Positions 43,869 to 52,155 of a DNA stretch of 64,000 nt are shown here, piece by piece (position 1 is the first letter of the stretch; every line of letters begins with the position of its first letter). The translations under genes were made by a program, and so were the position numbers. Origin of the DNA: Phycisphaerales bacterium (GTDB taxonomy: Bacteria; Planctomycetota; Phycisphaerae; Phycisphaerales; SM1A02); assembly GCA_022447205.1 (NCBI GenBank), contig JAKVBQ010000004.1, positions 94,518-158,517 of the forward strand, given 5' to 3'. The notes under the pieces were generated by a model. The model had not been told where the DNA came from. It did not search any database and saw only the letters and a list, made by a program, of their open reading frames with translations.

Positions 43869-44276
43869 CTAGAGGCACTGCCTGATGCGCTCGGCGAGCT
43901 CCTCGCCGTCGTCCAGCGTGCCGGCATTCCAGACCAGGCCGAGGCCCGACCCGTCCTCGAACTTCGGTATCACGTGGAAGTGGACGTGCATGACCGCCTG
44001 ATTGGCGAGGCTCCCGTTGTTCTGCAGCACGTTGTAGGCAGTTGCTCCCGTCGCTTCCATGACCGCCCGGCAGAGCATTGGAAGGACCCGACCGATCGCA
44101 GCGGAGGCGTCGGCCGAGAGTTCGTGGAGATGGACCTTCTCCTCCTTCGGAATCACCAGCACGTGACCGGTGCTGAGCGGGCCCACGTCGAGGAATGCCA
44201 GGACATGGTCGTCCTCGTGGATTCGATGGCAGGGGATCTCGCCCTTCAGGATTCTTGCGAAGACGGTTTCGCTCAT
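43869..44276 (-). CDS. HIT-family nucleotide hydrolase
   Basis: 135 aa, full length for a HinT-like protein that cleaves phosphoramidates of AMP. Conserved FARILKGEIPCHRIHED, LAFLDVGPLSTGHVLVIPK and the His triad HVHFHVIP with nucleophile His. GAGGTGA stands before the ATG. Convergent with the CBM9-like lipoprotein and divergent from nadC. Confidence 0.94.
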   Translation of the reverse strand: MSETVFARILKGEIPCHRIHEDDHVLAFLDVGPLSTGHVLVIPKEEKVHLHELSADASAAIGRVLPMLCRAVMEATGATAYNVLQNNGSLANQAVMHVHFHVIPKFEDGSGLGLVWNAGTLDDGEELAERIRQCL

Positions 44277-44338
44277 GGGATGTCACCTCGCCTTCAGGAT
44301 AGCGTGCGAAGGTCATCTCGATCGGATACCGTCGGTGC

Positions 44339-45274
44339 ATGGTGATGACGGAACTCGACCGACTCGAACTCCCTGAACTCTTCAGCCGGCTCGTCCGTGG
44401 CGATCATCTCGACGACCTGCTTCGCATCGCCGTCGAGGAGGACCACGGGGCATGCGGTGACGTGACCACCTCCTCGCATCCGGATGCCTCCCGGACCATC
44501 GGTGCCGTGATCCGATCACGTGAGGCCGGCGTGCTTGCCGGGGTTCCCGTGCTCGACCGGCTGCTCCGTCTGCATGCACCGCGTCTCTCCTGGTGGTGGG
44601 AGCTCGATGACGGGTCCCGATTCGATCGCGGTGACGTGGTCTGTCGGCTTTCCGGAGCCCGCATCGACCTGCTGCCCGTCGAGCGGATCCTCCTGAACAT
44701 GCTCGGACGCCTCAGTGGTGTCGCCTCGACCACGGCTCGGTTCGTGGATGCGGTCGACGGCCACCCGGCACGGATCTGCGACACGAGGAAGACGACGCCG
44801 GGATACCGAACCCTCGAGAAGTACGCGGTCCGCTGTGGTGGGGGGTGTCTCCACCGGATCGGGCTCTACGATGCGTTCCTGCTCAAGGACAACCATCTCG
44901 GAGGCGATGCGCCCGGCGAATTCGCCGAGCGTGTCCATCAGGCGGTGAGGACCGCTCGTGCCCGGCACGAGCTCGGCTTCGTGGAGGTCGAGGTCGACAC
45001 CCTGGAGCAGATGAAGGAACTCCTGGCCACGGGTGATGACGGATCTTCGAGAGAGCTCATCGACATCATCCTTCTCGACAACATGCAGCCCGACCGATTG
45101 CTCGAGGCGGTCGCCTGGCGTGACCGGAACGCACCCGGCGTCCTGCTCGAGGCATCCGGTGGCGTGTCCCTGGATTCCGTCACCGACATCGCTTCGACCG
45201 GCGTGGATCGGATCGCGGTCGGTGCGATCACGCATTCGGCCGTACAAGTCGATTTCGGCATGGACCTCGAGTGA
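44339..45274 (+). CDS. nadC: Nicotinate-nucleotide (quinolinate) pyrophosphorylase
   Basis: Third step of de novo NAD synthesis: quinolinate and PRPP to nicotinate mononucleotide. 311 aa. Type II PRTase landmarks: HGACGDVTTSS-like start (EEDHGACGDVTT), LNMLGRLSGVASTTARFVD, CDTRKTTPGYRTLEKYAVRC, HRIGLYDAFLLKDNHL, VEVDTLEQ, IILLDNM, EASGGVSLD and the closing VGAITHSA. Two other in-frame starts lie within 6 nt (44342, 44345). nadA and nadB are not in the window. Overlaps birA by 4 nt. Confidence 0.96.
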   Translation: MVMTELDRLELPELFSRLVRGDHLDDLLRIAVEEDHGACGDVTTSSHPDASRTIGAVIRSREAGVLAGVPVLDRLLRLHAPRLSWWWELDDGSRFDRGDVVCRLSGARIDLLPVERILLNMLGRLSGVASTTARFVDAVDGHPARICDTRKTTPGYRTLEKYAVRCGGGCLHRIGLYDAFLLKDNHLGGDAPGEFAERVHQAVRTARARHELGFVEVEVDTLEQMKELLATGDDGSSRELIDIILLDNMQPDRLLEAVAWRDRNAPGVLLEASGGVSLDSVTDIASTGVDRIAVGAITHSAVQVDFGMDLE

Positions 45275-46053
45275 ACAGGACTCCTGACCATCTCCGATGG
45301 CCCGATCCTCTCGAGGATCTTGTCGACGGACTCGAACACCTCACCGGGATCGTGGTGGTGGACGAGACCGATTCGACCCAGGATGCGCTTTCTCGGCTGG
45401 ACCCCGCTCCCGGCACGGTCCTCGTTGCCGGGCGGCAGACCGGAGGGAGGGGGCGACTCGGCCGGCAGTGGGCTGATGACCAGGGCACCGGCATCGCAGT
45501 TTCCCTCGCGGTGGCGGCTGAAGCGCCGGCCCTGCTCTGTGCTCGTGCGGCAGTCGCCATGGCCCGTGCCTACTTGCCGCTGCTTGCCGGTTCCGGCGTT
45601 GAAGCCGGGATCAAGTGGCCGAACGATCTCATGGTGCTCGATCCTCGCCCTCGCAAGCTGGCCGGGGTGCTGATCGAGCAGGTCGATGAGCGCGCCATCA
45701 TCGGCATCGGAGTGAACGTTGGTGCCAGGGACTGGCCCGCTGAACTTGCCGGGACCGCATGCAGCCTCGAGGACGCCGGTGCATCGATCGAGAGGCTCGA
45801 GGCGATCACCTTGTTGCTCCGAGCGTGGAATGATGTCGCGGATAAGCCGGAGGAAGTGCTCCGCACGGCATTCACGGAGGTGGAACTGCTGACCGGGCGT
45901 CGGGTGGTCTTCGAGGAAGGTGGCAACCTTCATGAAGGTCTGGTCGAGAGCGTCGACCCGTTCAGTGGAGTCCTGCTGAGGACCGACCGGGGTCTGATGC
46001 ACATGCCCCCGGACCATGCCCGGATGCATGCCTGGTCGGATCTCCCCGATTGA
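45271..46053 (+). CDS. birA: Biotin-[acetyl-CoA carboxylase] ligase
   Basis: Attaches biotin to the carboxyl-carrier protein through biotinyl-AMP. 260 aa with only catalytic and C-terminal domains. The N-terminal helix-turn-helix of repressor-type BirA is absent, so it should not regulate transcription. Motifs: VVDETDSTQDALS, AGRQTGGRGRLGRQW (biotinyl-AMP loop), IKWPNDLMVLDPRPRKLAGVL and GIGVNVG. GTG start in a GTGA overlap with nadC. Confidence 0.94.
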   Translation: MNRTPDHLRWPDPLEDLVDGLEHLTGIVVVDETDSTQDALSRLDPAPGTVLVAGRQTGGRGRLGRQWADDQGTGIAVSLAVAAEAPALLCARAAVAMARAYLPLLAGSGVEAGIKWPNDLMVLDPRPRKLAGVLIEQVDERAIIGIGVNVGARDWPAELAGTACSLEDAGASIERLEAITLLLRAWNDVADKPEEVLRTAFTEVELLTGRRVVFEEGGNLHEGLVESVDPFSGVLLRTDRGLMHMPPDHARMHAWSDLPD

Positions 46054-46099
46054 TGCTGAATGGATCCCGTTGCCGATGTATGAAGGAGGAACGGTCACC

Positions 46100-46690
46100 A
46101 TGTACACCAGGAAACTCGCCGTCATCGTGCTCCTCGTCTCCCCGATCGCGATGGGGGACGGCGGTGTCGACGACGGGTCCCCTGAACCCGGACTCCAGAC
46201 CGTGCCCCTCAAGCCGCTTGATGCCCGGGTCGAGGACGTCGGGGTGCTCTCGACCAGTCTCCGCGTCGAATCCTCGGGTCTCGGAGTGCCCTCCGGCTTC
46301 GACGCGGTCTACCGGGTTCCCGGTGACGCCGACAAGTTGATGCGGGTCAACGGAGCTCTCTTCGCCGTCTTCGATCAATCGGTCTACCAGACGGGAGCCG
46401 CCGGGACGACTGCGGTGGTGCCGCCTTCCACGGTCTTTCACATCGGTGTGCCTCCTGAAACCGTCCTTGCAGGCGTCGACTCGAGCCGGTCCGGACCCTC
46501 CGTTCCAGTCGAGTCGGTTCGATCCGATCGGATCGGGTTCGGCACCGTTCCACCCGCCACGCCGGATCGTGTTTCCGAAGGTCGGGTCCCATCCTCGAAG
46601 TCGTCCGATCCGCTGCCTCGATTCGTCACCGATGTCGAGTATCGAGCACGACGCCTTGCGGAGATCCTCGAGTCTCATCTCGCTCGCTAG
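46100..46690 (+). CDS. Small secreted protein of unknown function, 196 aa
   Basis: Signal peptide MYTRKLAVIVLLVSPIAMG, then a Ser/Pro/Val-rich body with no catalytic motif. The ATG at 46100 has an excellent AAGGAGGA 9 nt upstream; the frame is open to 46016 but earlier codons lie in birA. It follows birA by 46 bp and ends 4 bases into the convergent nitroreductase gene. Not recognised. Confidence 0.6.
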   Translation: MYTRKLAVIVLLVSPIAMGDGGVDDGSPEPGLQTVPLKPLDARVEDVGVLSTSLRVESSGLGVPSGFDAVYRVPGDADKLMRVNGALFAVFDQSVYQTGAAGTTAVVPPSTVFHIGVPPETVLAGVDSSRSGPSVPVESVRSDRIGFGTVPPATPDRVSEGRVPSSKSSDPLPRFVTDVEYRARRLAEILESHLAR

Positions 46691-47409
46691 TCGCGAGCAG
46701 GTCGATCGATGACCATGATCTCGTCGATCGGTTTCCGATCGATGTTCGGCACCATGCAATCCTCCGCGGGGTACCCGACGGGAATGACCATGTAGGGTCG
46801 TTCATGTCCGGGGCGCCCGAGTATGCCGCTCAGGAAGCGCATCGGATTCGGAGTGTGTGTCAGTGTCGCCAGACCCGCGTTCTGCGCCGCGGCGAGGAAC
46901 ATCCCGGTGGCGATGCCCACCGATTCATTGGCGTAGTAGACCTGGTCACTGCCGTCCTCGGTCTCCGGTTGCCTGTCGTCCTTGACCAGCTTGAAGACCA
47001 CGATCAGCCAGGGAGCGATCTCCATGTACGGCTTGTGCTCGTCCGTGCCCAGCGGCTCGAGGTCTCTTCGGTATTCGGGGCTCACGCGGCTCGTGTAGAA
47101 CTTGTGCTCCTCCTCCTCGGCCGCGATCCGTATCTCCCGCTTGAGATCCGGATCCTGCACGGCGACGAATCGCCAGGGTTGCTTGTTCGCTCCGCTTGGC
47201 GAGGTCCCTGCGGTCTCGATCAGGGTCCTGATCAGCGATTCCGGAACCGGTTTGTCGCTGAAGAACCGGACCGAGCGGCGGGAACGCATGATTTCGAGGA
47301 AGCTCCGCGCCCTCTGTTCCGGGTCATCATCCGGAGTGAAGGCCTGGTATGGAATGAAGTTCTCTTTCAAGGGTCTGGTGCCTTTCGTCCGGGTCGGACC
47401 ACCGGGCAT
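46687..47409 (-). CDS. Nitroreductase-family flavoprotein, iodotyrosine-deiodinase-like
   Basis: 240-aa FMN enzyme. SRRSVRFFSDKPVPE and TAGTSPSGANKQPWRFV are the FMN-binding start. The later phrases ATLTHTPNPMRFLSGIL and PVGYPAEDCMVP, and the lid-like middle segment (HKFYTSRVSPEYRRDLEPLG), resemble bacterial homologues of iodotyrosine deiodinase rather than classic nitroreductases. It may dehalogenate aromatic compounds; that is inference from similarity of motifs. Read divergently from the gene at 47481. Confidence 0.82.
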   Translation of the reverse strand: MPGGPTRTKGTRPLKENFIPYQAFTPDDDPEQRARSFLEIMRSRRSVRFFSDKPVPESLIRTLIETAGTSPSGANKQPWRFVAVQDPDLKREIRIAAEEEEHKFYTSRVSPEYRRDLEPLGTDEHKPYMEIAPWLIVVFKLVKDDRQPETEDGSDQVYYANESVGIATGMFLAAAQNAGLATLTHTPNPMRFLSGILGRPGHERPYMVIPVGYPAEDCMVPNIDRKPIDEIMVIDRPARD

Positions 47410-47416
47410 TCACTCG

Positions 47417-47445
47417 TTGGTTCGTTCCGACTGAATCACTACAAT
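47417..47445 (+). promoter_or_regulatory. Promoter for the secreted-unknown / parA operon
   Basis: TTGGTT (47417-47422), exact 17-bp spacer, TACAAT (47440-47445). Start of transcription would be near 47452. This puts the GTG at 47448 upstream of the transcript and supports ATG 47481 as the first start. Same hexamers and spacing as the folC promoter. Confidence 0.55.
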
Positions 47446-47480
47446 CCGTGGGAAGCATTCGACTGGAAGGCAACCAGGCC

Positions 47481-49217
47481 ATGGTGGAAGCCTCTCATGT
47501 GATTCGATCTTCCGGGAGCGCCGTCATCCGGCGGGTGCTGTTGTCATGTCTCCTGCCGCTGTGGTGCCTGCTCCCCGGAACGGTCCATGCAAGTCGCATG
47601 CTTGAGATCATGGATCTGGATCCAATCGTAGTCGAGGGTGGGGTCCTTGCGATTCCGATCCGCTGCCTGGAACCCGATTCAAGTCGGATTCCACCCGAAC
47701 AGGTGACGCTCCGCCTCGATCAGGGTGACGTTCTCAAGGGCCTCGTCACCTGGCTGGGGCTTGAAATCGACTCGCTGCCATCGGGGGACGGAGCCGAGTG
47801 GACTCGTTCGTTCTCGGTGATGCGAGCCGCACCCTTTCCTGAACGAAGGGCACTTCGTGCCACCGCCCGGGGGTATGTCCTGTGCGAGGTTCCCATCGGC
47901 TATCGAGGAGCGATCAGGATTGGGCGGCAGGTCGTCCAACCGAGGTGGCTTGATCCCCTTCCGGAACTTGCAGGCCCCGTGCTGTCGCCTGCCGTCGGGA
48001 ACCAGTGGCCTGCGCTTGATGATCCCGGTGCATGGTGGCGCTGGACCCTCATCGCGGAAAGCGACGGCAAGAGCCTTGCCATGCCGAACTGGAACGTGCG
48101 CGAAAGCCTGCTCGCTCGTCATGGGTCCGACCTCTGGCGGGCAGGTCTTGCACGGATGCGACGGATCAGTCCCGGTGCCGCTGCCGAGCTCCGGGAACTG
48201 CTGGTCGCGACCTGCACGACTTCGGATCAGAGAACCGTTGCCACCTGGATCACCGATCCCACGGAGTTGAAGGTCCTGCTTGATCTGATGCTGGACATGA
48301 GACGGAAGGATGACTTGATTGTTCGTTCCGTCCTGTCCTATCTGGACGCACGGTTCCCCCTGATCGCCTGGGTGGAGCTGGAAACCGGAACCCGCGCAAG
48401 GATCGCGATCGCCAATCCGACGGATGGCGAGCAGGTCGTTCGCATGCAGTGGCTGGAGGGAGATCCCATTCCGAGTGCGGCGGTGATCCCGCCCTCGAGG
48501 ATCATCGAGGTGGATGTCGACCGCCCGAGCCTCCCGGAACGTCGCAGCGCGACCGATGCCTCCGGTGATTCCCTGTCCAACCAGTTCATCCTCACCGTCG
48601 ATCGCATGCAGCATCGACTGAGCTTCGCTGCGGAGCGGATCATCGCTCGCCCACCCGGGGTGCGATTCGGGCCCTTCCTTCGCCCCCTCGGTCTTGCCGA
48701 AGCCTGGTCCGGTGACGCCTACCTTCCACCGGAGGCATGGGCGACCTCCGCGACCCTCAGGAAGCGTGCCGGGCAATGGGAGATCTTCCTCGAATGCTTC
48801 CGTGATCCGACGGTGGCTCCCGCCCGTGATCAGGTCGAGATCTTCCTCGGGCCTCCCGAGGTACCTGTTCGCGTGATCCGAGCCGGTTCCGACAGCTCAC
48901 TGGAGTTCTTCCCCGACGGGGCACGTTTCCAGGGAGCTTCACTTCGGATCAGGTCATTTGCCGATCGCTGGCGTGGGATCGTCGTTCTGGACCCGGAGCT
49001 GGTTGCCGCAGCGGGATTGGACGGGAGCGGAACCCTCCAGATCGGCTTGCGCCGTCTTCGGGACGGCAGACTGCTCTCGGTTGCGGGAGCAGCTGTTCCC
49101 CCATGGAACACCACGCCACCGACCTACCTGGTGGAACTCTCGCAATGGGGGGAAATCCTGCCATCAGGGCCATCCGTCCCGTCTCCTGACGATGCTTCCC
49201 TATACTCGGGGCCATGA
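47481..49217 (+). CDS. Large secreted protein of unknown function
   Basis: 578 aa. Signal peptide with basic start and hydrophobic core (VIRRVLLSCLLPLWCLLPGTVHAS). The mature part shows alternating beta-type segments, e.g. AWVELETGTRARIAIANPTD and TYLVELSQWGEILPSGPS, with no catalytic motif I recognise. ATG 47481 is preferred to GTG 47448 because of the promoter position. Its stop overlaps parA's ATG (ATGA at 49214), an odd pairing of an exported protein with a cytoplasmic ATPase. Confidence 0.65.
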   Translation: MVEASHVIRSSGSAVIRRVLLSCLLPLWCLLPGTVHASRMLEIMDLDPIVVEGGVLAIPIRCLEPDSSRIPPEQVTLRLDQGDVLKGLVTWLGLEIDSLPSGDGAEWTRSFSVMRAAPFPERRALRATARGYVLCEVPIGYRGAIRIGRQVVQPRWLDPLPELAGPVLSPAVGNQWPALDDPGAWWRWTLIAESDGKSLAMPNWNVRESLLARHGSDLWRAGLARMRRISPGAAAELRELLVATCTTSDQRTVATWITDPTELKVLLDLMLDMRRKDDLIVRSVLSYLDARFPLIAWVELETGTRARIAIANPTDGEQVVRMQWLEGDPIPSAAVIPPSRIIEVDVDRPSLPERRSATDASGDSLSNQFILTVDRMQHRLSFAAERIIARPPGVRFGPFLRPLGLAEAWSGDAYLPPEAWATSATLRKRAGQWEIFLECFRDPTVAPARDQVEIFLGPPEVPVRVIRAGSDSSLEFFPDGARFQGASLRIRSFADRWRGIVVLDPELVAAAGLDGSGTLQIGLRRLRDGRLLSVAGAAVPPWNTTPPTYLVELSQWGEILPSGPSVPSPDDASLYSGP

Positions 49218-50527
49218 GCAGTTCAACCGACCCTGCTTCCGCGGGCACGAAAGTCATCGCCTTCCTCAACCAGAAGGGTGGTGTCGGCAAGACCACGTCG
49301 ACGGTCAACATCGGGGCCGCCATGGCCGAGGCCGGTCAGCGTGTCTGCCTGGTGGACATGGACCCCCAGTCCCATCTCTCGCTGCATCTTGGCATCGACG
49401 GTGAGACGGTCGGTGACACCGTCTACGAGTTGATGCTGGATCCCGAGGTCGGACTCGATGATGTCCTGGTCAAGGTCCGCCCCAATCTGGTCTGTGCTCC
49501 ATCACGCATCGACCTTGCCGCGTTGGAATCGGAGCTTGTGTCCCATTCCGATCGACACCAACGTCTGATCCAGAAGTTCACGCCGGTGCTCTCCGAGTAT
49601 GACTACATCCTGCTGGACTGTCCTCCGAGCCTCGGGTTGCTGACACTCAACGCACTCGCGCTCGCCCAGGAGGTCATCGTTCCCATGCAGGGACACTTCC
49701 TTGCAATGCAGGGCGTCGGCAAGCTCCTGGAAACCGTCGGGCTCGTCAGCCAGGGCGTCAACCCGGACCTGCAGGTGAGCGGCGTCGTGCTCTGCATGTA
49801 CGAGAAGCAGTCGACCCACGTTCGTGAGGTCGTCACCGAGCTTGACGAGTTCTTCGACGAGTATCGTGGTTCGGATGCACCATGGGCCGATGCGAAGGTG
49901 CTTCGTCCGGCGATCCGGAAGAACATCAAGCTGGCGGAAGCACCGAGCTTCGGGCAGACGATCTTCGATTACGCACCCTGGTGTCCCGGTGCGATCGACT
50001 ACAGGACGCTTGCCGAACGGCTGATCGCCGATCGAACACCAGGATCCGGCACGGATTCCGAACCGGTGGCGGATGAGACCTCCGTCGTCGATCGTGAACG
50101 TGCAGAAGCCGCTCGGGTCCAGGCCGAGGTCGAAGCACGAGTCAAGGCCGAGATGGAAGCGAAGGCTGCGGCGGATGCCAAGGCGAAGGCTGCTGCGGAC
50201 GCCAAGGCGAAAGCGAAGGCGGAAGCGGAGAAGAAGGCTGCCGCAAAGGCGAAAGCCGCCGCCAAGGCCAAGGCTGGTGCCAAGGCGAAGGCTGCCGCCA
50301 AGGCCAGGGCTGAAAAGAAGGCCAGGGCTGAAGACGAGGCTCGGGCAGCAGGTGATTCCGACGCAGGGCATGTCGAAGTCGAGGCCCCGACGAACACCGT
50401 CGATGAGTCTGCTCCGGTGGTCGAGACCAAGCCGGTCGTCCAGGGTGAACCCGATTCCTTCGAGGCTGGAACCCTTGCCGCCGAACCCAGGCAGGCCGCC
50501 GAATCCGAGGACGAGGACGGTTCCTGA
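49214..50527 (+). CDS. ParA/Soj-type ATPase with Lys/Ala-rich C-terminal tail
   Basis: 437 aa. Residues 1-270 are a complete ParA ATPase: deviant Walker A FLNQKGGVGKTTSTVNIG, switch LVDMDPQSHLSLHLG, DYILLDCPPSLGLLTLNAL and LRPAIRKNIKLAEAPSFGQT. After that comes a low-complexity tail (about 299-382) of repeated AKAKA/AEKKA units like histone H1 or the AlgP type, then an acidic end. The basic tail would bind DNA without sequence preference. No parB or parS-like site was found nearby, so this may be an orphan ParA positioning some other cargo. A TATACT lies 7 nt before the ATG, inside the upstream gene. Confidence 0.85.
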   Translation: MSSSTDPASAGTKVIAFLNQKGGVGKTTSTVNIGAAMAEAGQRVCLVDMDPQSHLSLHLGIDGETVGDTVYELMLDPEVGLDDVLVKVRPNLVCAPSRIDLAALESELVSHSDRHQRLIQKFTPVLSEYDYILLDCPPSLGLLTLNALALAQEVIVPMQGHFLAMQGVGKLLETVGLVSQGVNPDLQVSGVVLCMYEKQSTHVREVVTELDEFFDEYRGSDAPWADAKVLRPAIRKNIKLAEAPSFGQTIFDYAPWCPGAIDYRTLAERLIADRTPGSGTDSEPVADETSVVDRERAEAARVQAEVEARVKAEMEAKAAADAKAKAAADAKAKAKAEAEKKAAAKAKAAAKAKAGAKAKAAAKARAEKKARAEDEARAAGDSDAGHVEVEAPTNTVDESAPVVETKPVVQGEPDSFEAGTLAAEPRQAAESEDEDGS

Positions 50528-50530
50528 TCG

Positions 50531-51658
50531 ATGCAGGGTTCCTTGCACAGGCTCGCGCTTCGCAACATACGGCTTGTTGCGGGTTTCTACCTGCTTGTCC
50601 TGATCGTGATGACGCACTGGCCGAAGCTCCAGATCGTCACCGACGGACAACCGATCGACAAGCTGATGCACTTCATCGGCTTCGGACTCGCCGCGTGTGC
50701 CGTCCACGTCGCCCAGTGGTGCGTCCGATGGTGGGTGCTGCTCCTGGTCATGTTCGGGTTCACCTTCCTTGACGAGGTCACGCAGGCCACGCTCAGCATC
50801 GGCCGCGTCTACAGTTTCGCCGACATCGTCGCGGGATGGCTCGGCGTGCTTGTCGTGGTGGCGTTGGCAGTCGCCTTTCGACCGATGGGAGGGGCTTGCT
50901 CCAGACTCCGAGGGCAGCAGTGGCTGGATGGTGCCGCTTCACTGCTGGCACGACCGTCACCTTGGATGATCATCTTCATGTCAGGCGCCCTTGGTGCTCT
51001 CGTGGGTGGTGTCATTCTCGTCACCCTTGACGGGTACTATCCCCGCCCACATCCGGCTCGTGCGATGTTGCTTGGAGGATTGGTGGGCAGTCTCGGTCTG
51101 GCACACTGGACCTTCGAGGGAGGTCTGAGGCGGGAGCTTCGCCTCATCAGGCAGCAGAGACGGTGCGCAGGGTGTGGCGCCCCGCAGGAAGCGGAAGGAC
51201 TTTCGGAGGATGCCATGCTCTCCTGCCCGACCTGCGGACGGGAGAACCGGGTCATCGACTGGGCGCCGCAGACCCCGCTCTCCAAGGGGTTGTTGATCCA
51301 TGCGATCTTTCGTCCCCTGCTCACCTCCGGGTTCTGTCTCCTGCTCCTTGTCGTCTTCTGGGGTGTGATGGTCGGGTTCCGGAATGATCCTCGGGTGGTC
51401 GACTTCGATCTCTGGTGGCGTCAGATGGGATACGAGTCCCAGGCGGTCATGGATCTGACCGTGGGGGGGCTGCTGGCGGCCCTGACGATCAACGGATTCC
51501 GCCGCCGGGTGGCGAAAGCCGTGGATCTGCAGGCTTCCAGGTGTCTTGCCTGCGGACAGGATCTGCATGGTCTCCCGACCTCCGGCGGTTTCGGTCGCTG
51601 CCCCGAATGCGGCCAGTGGTTCAGCAAGATCGAAAGTGACGTATGCTCACCATCATGA
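50531..51658 (+). CDS. VanZ-like membrane protein with two zinc ribbons
   Basis: 375 aa. The first ~120 residues are VanZ-like (KLMHFIGFGLAAC, FLDEVTQATLSIGRVYSFAD). Further helices occur at about 145-165 and 265-285. Between and after them are two cytoplasmic four-cysteine ribbons: CAGC ... CPTC near residues 210-235 and CLACG ... CPECG near 335-360. This combination is unusual. It starts 3 nt after parA and overlaps the next gene by 4 nt. Role unknown; VanZ relatives are tied to envelope resistance. Confidence 0.72.
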   Translation: MQGSLHRLALRNIRLVAGFYLLVLIVMTHWPKLQIVTDGQPIDKLMHFIGFGLAACAVHVAQWCVRWWVLLLVMFGFTFLDEVTQATLSIGRVYSFADIVAGWLGVLVVVALAVAFRPMGGACSRLRGQQWLDGAASLLARPSPWMIIFMSGALGALVGGVILVTLDGYYPRPHPARAMLLGGLVGSLGLAHWTFEGGLRRELRLIRQQRRCAGCGAPQEAEGLSEDAMLSCPTCGRENRVIDWAPQTPLSKGLLIHAIFRPLLTSGFCLLLLVVFWGVMVGFRNDPRVVDFDLWWRQMGYESQAVMDLTVGGLLAALTINGFRRRVAKAVDLQASRCLACGQDLHGLPTSGGFGRCPECGQWFSKIESDVCSPS

Positions 51659-52131
51659 GTCCGCATGGAACATCCCTCGTCCGGTCGCACTGGCTGCTCA
51701 TTGGAGCACTGGTTCTCGTGTCACAGCTGCTCGGCTGTGGATCGACCGCCACCCGCATCCTCGATTCCGACGTGCCCCAGATGCCGGACATGGAGCAGCG
51801 ACTGGGGTTCGACATCAAGCGTCGGGGCGGTGAACTCGTCGGCGGTGTCTTCATCTTCATCGGCCCGCTCCTGGACATGGAAGGATCGATGACCGTGCTG
51901 TCCTCTCGATTCCGGGACCAGGGCTGGACCGTCGTCGGACGCTCCGCTGGTTTCCCGAGGTCATCACTGCTCTTCGCGCGCGATGATCGTCGGGTGCGGG
52001 TGATCATCGATGCGGATCAGCTCGAGCCCTCCATGTCTCGCGCCCAGTACGTGGTCTCCCTCGAAGAGGATGGTTCATCCGACGTCGATGCTCCCGATGC
52101 CGATGCAGAGGCTGCGGCATCCCCGGGTTGA
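51655..52131 (+). CDS. Lipoprotein of unknown function, 158 aa
   Basis: Signal sequence with lipobox SQLLGCGST (Cys near residue 29). Mature part (QRLGFDIKRRGGELVGGVFIFIG, RVRVIIDADQLEPSMS) looks like a small alpha/beta domain, ending in an acidic Asp/Ala tail. ATG 51655 is chosen because it makes the ATGA overlap with the VanZ-like gene; the frame also offers ATG 51643. Confidence 0.65.
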   Translation: MSPHGTSLVRSHWLLIGALVLVSQLLGCGSTATRILDSDVPQMPDMEQRLGFDIKRRGGELVGGVFIFIGPLLDMEGSMTVLSSRFRDQGWTVVGRSAGFPRSSLLFARDDRRVRVIIDADQLEPSMSRAQYVVSLEEDGSSDVDAPDADAEAAASPG

Positions 52132-52155
52132 TGGCGAGACTCCCGGACGGAGATC

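Noticed and set aside
47448..47480. GTG start for the secreted protein
   Set aside because: A good promoter (TTGGTT-17-TACAAT) ends 2 nt before it, so the codon would lie upstream of the expected transcript start.
50110..50360. Repetitive DNA as a mobile or CRISPR-like repeat
   Set aside because: The repetition follows codons for Ala and Lys inside parA and has no regular spacers.
49214..50527. ParA as sign of a plasmid or integrated element
   Set aside because: Neighbours are chromosomal genes such as murJ and mqnE; no replication gene, ParB or transposase is present.
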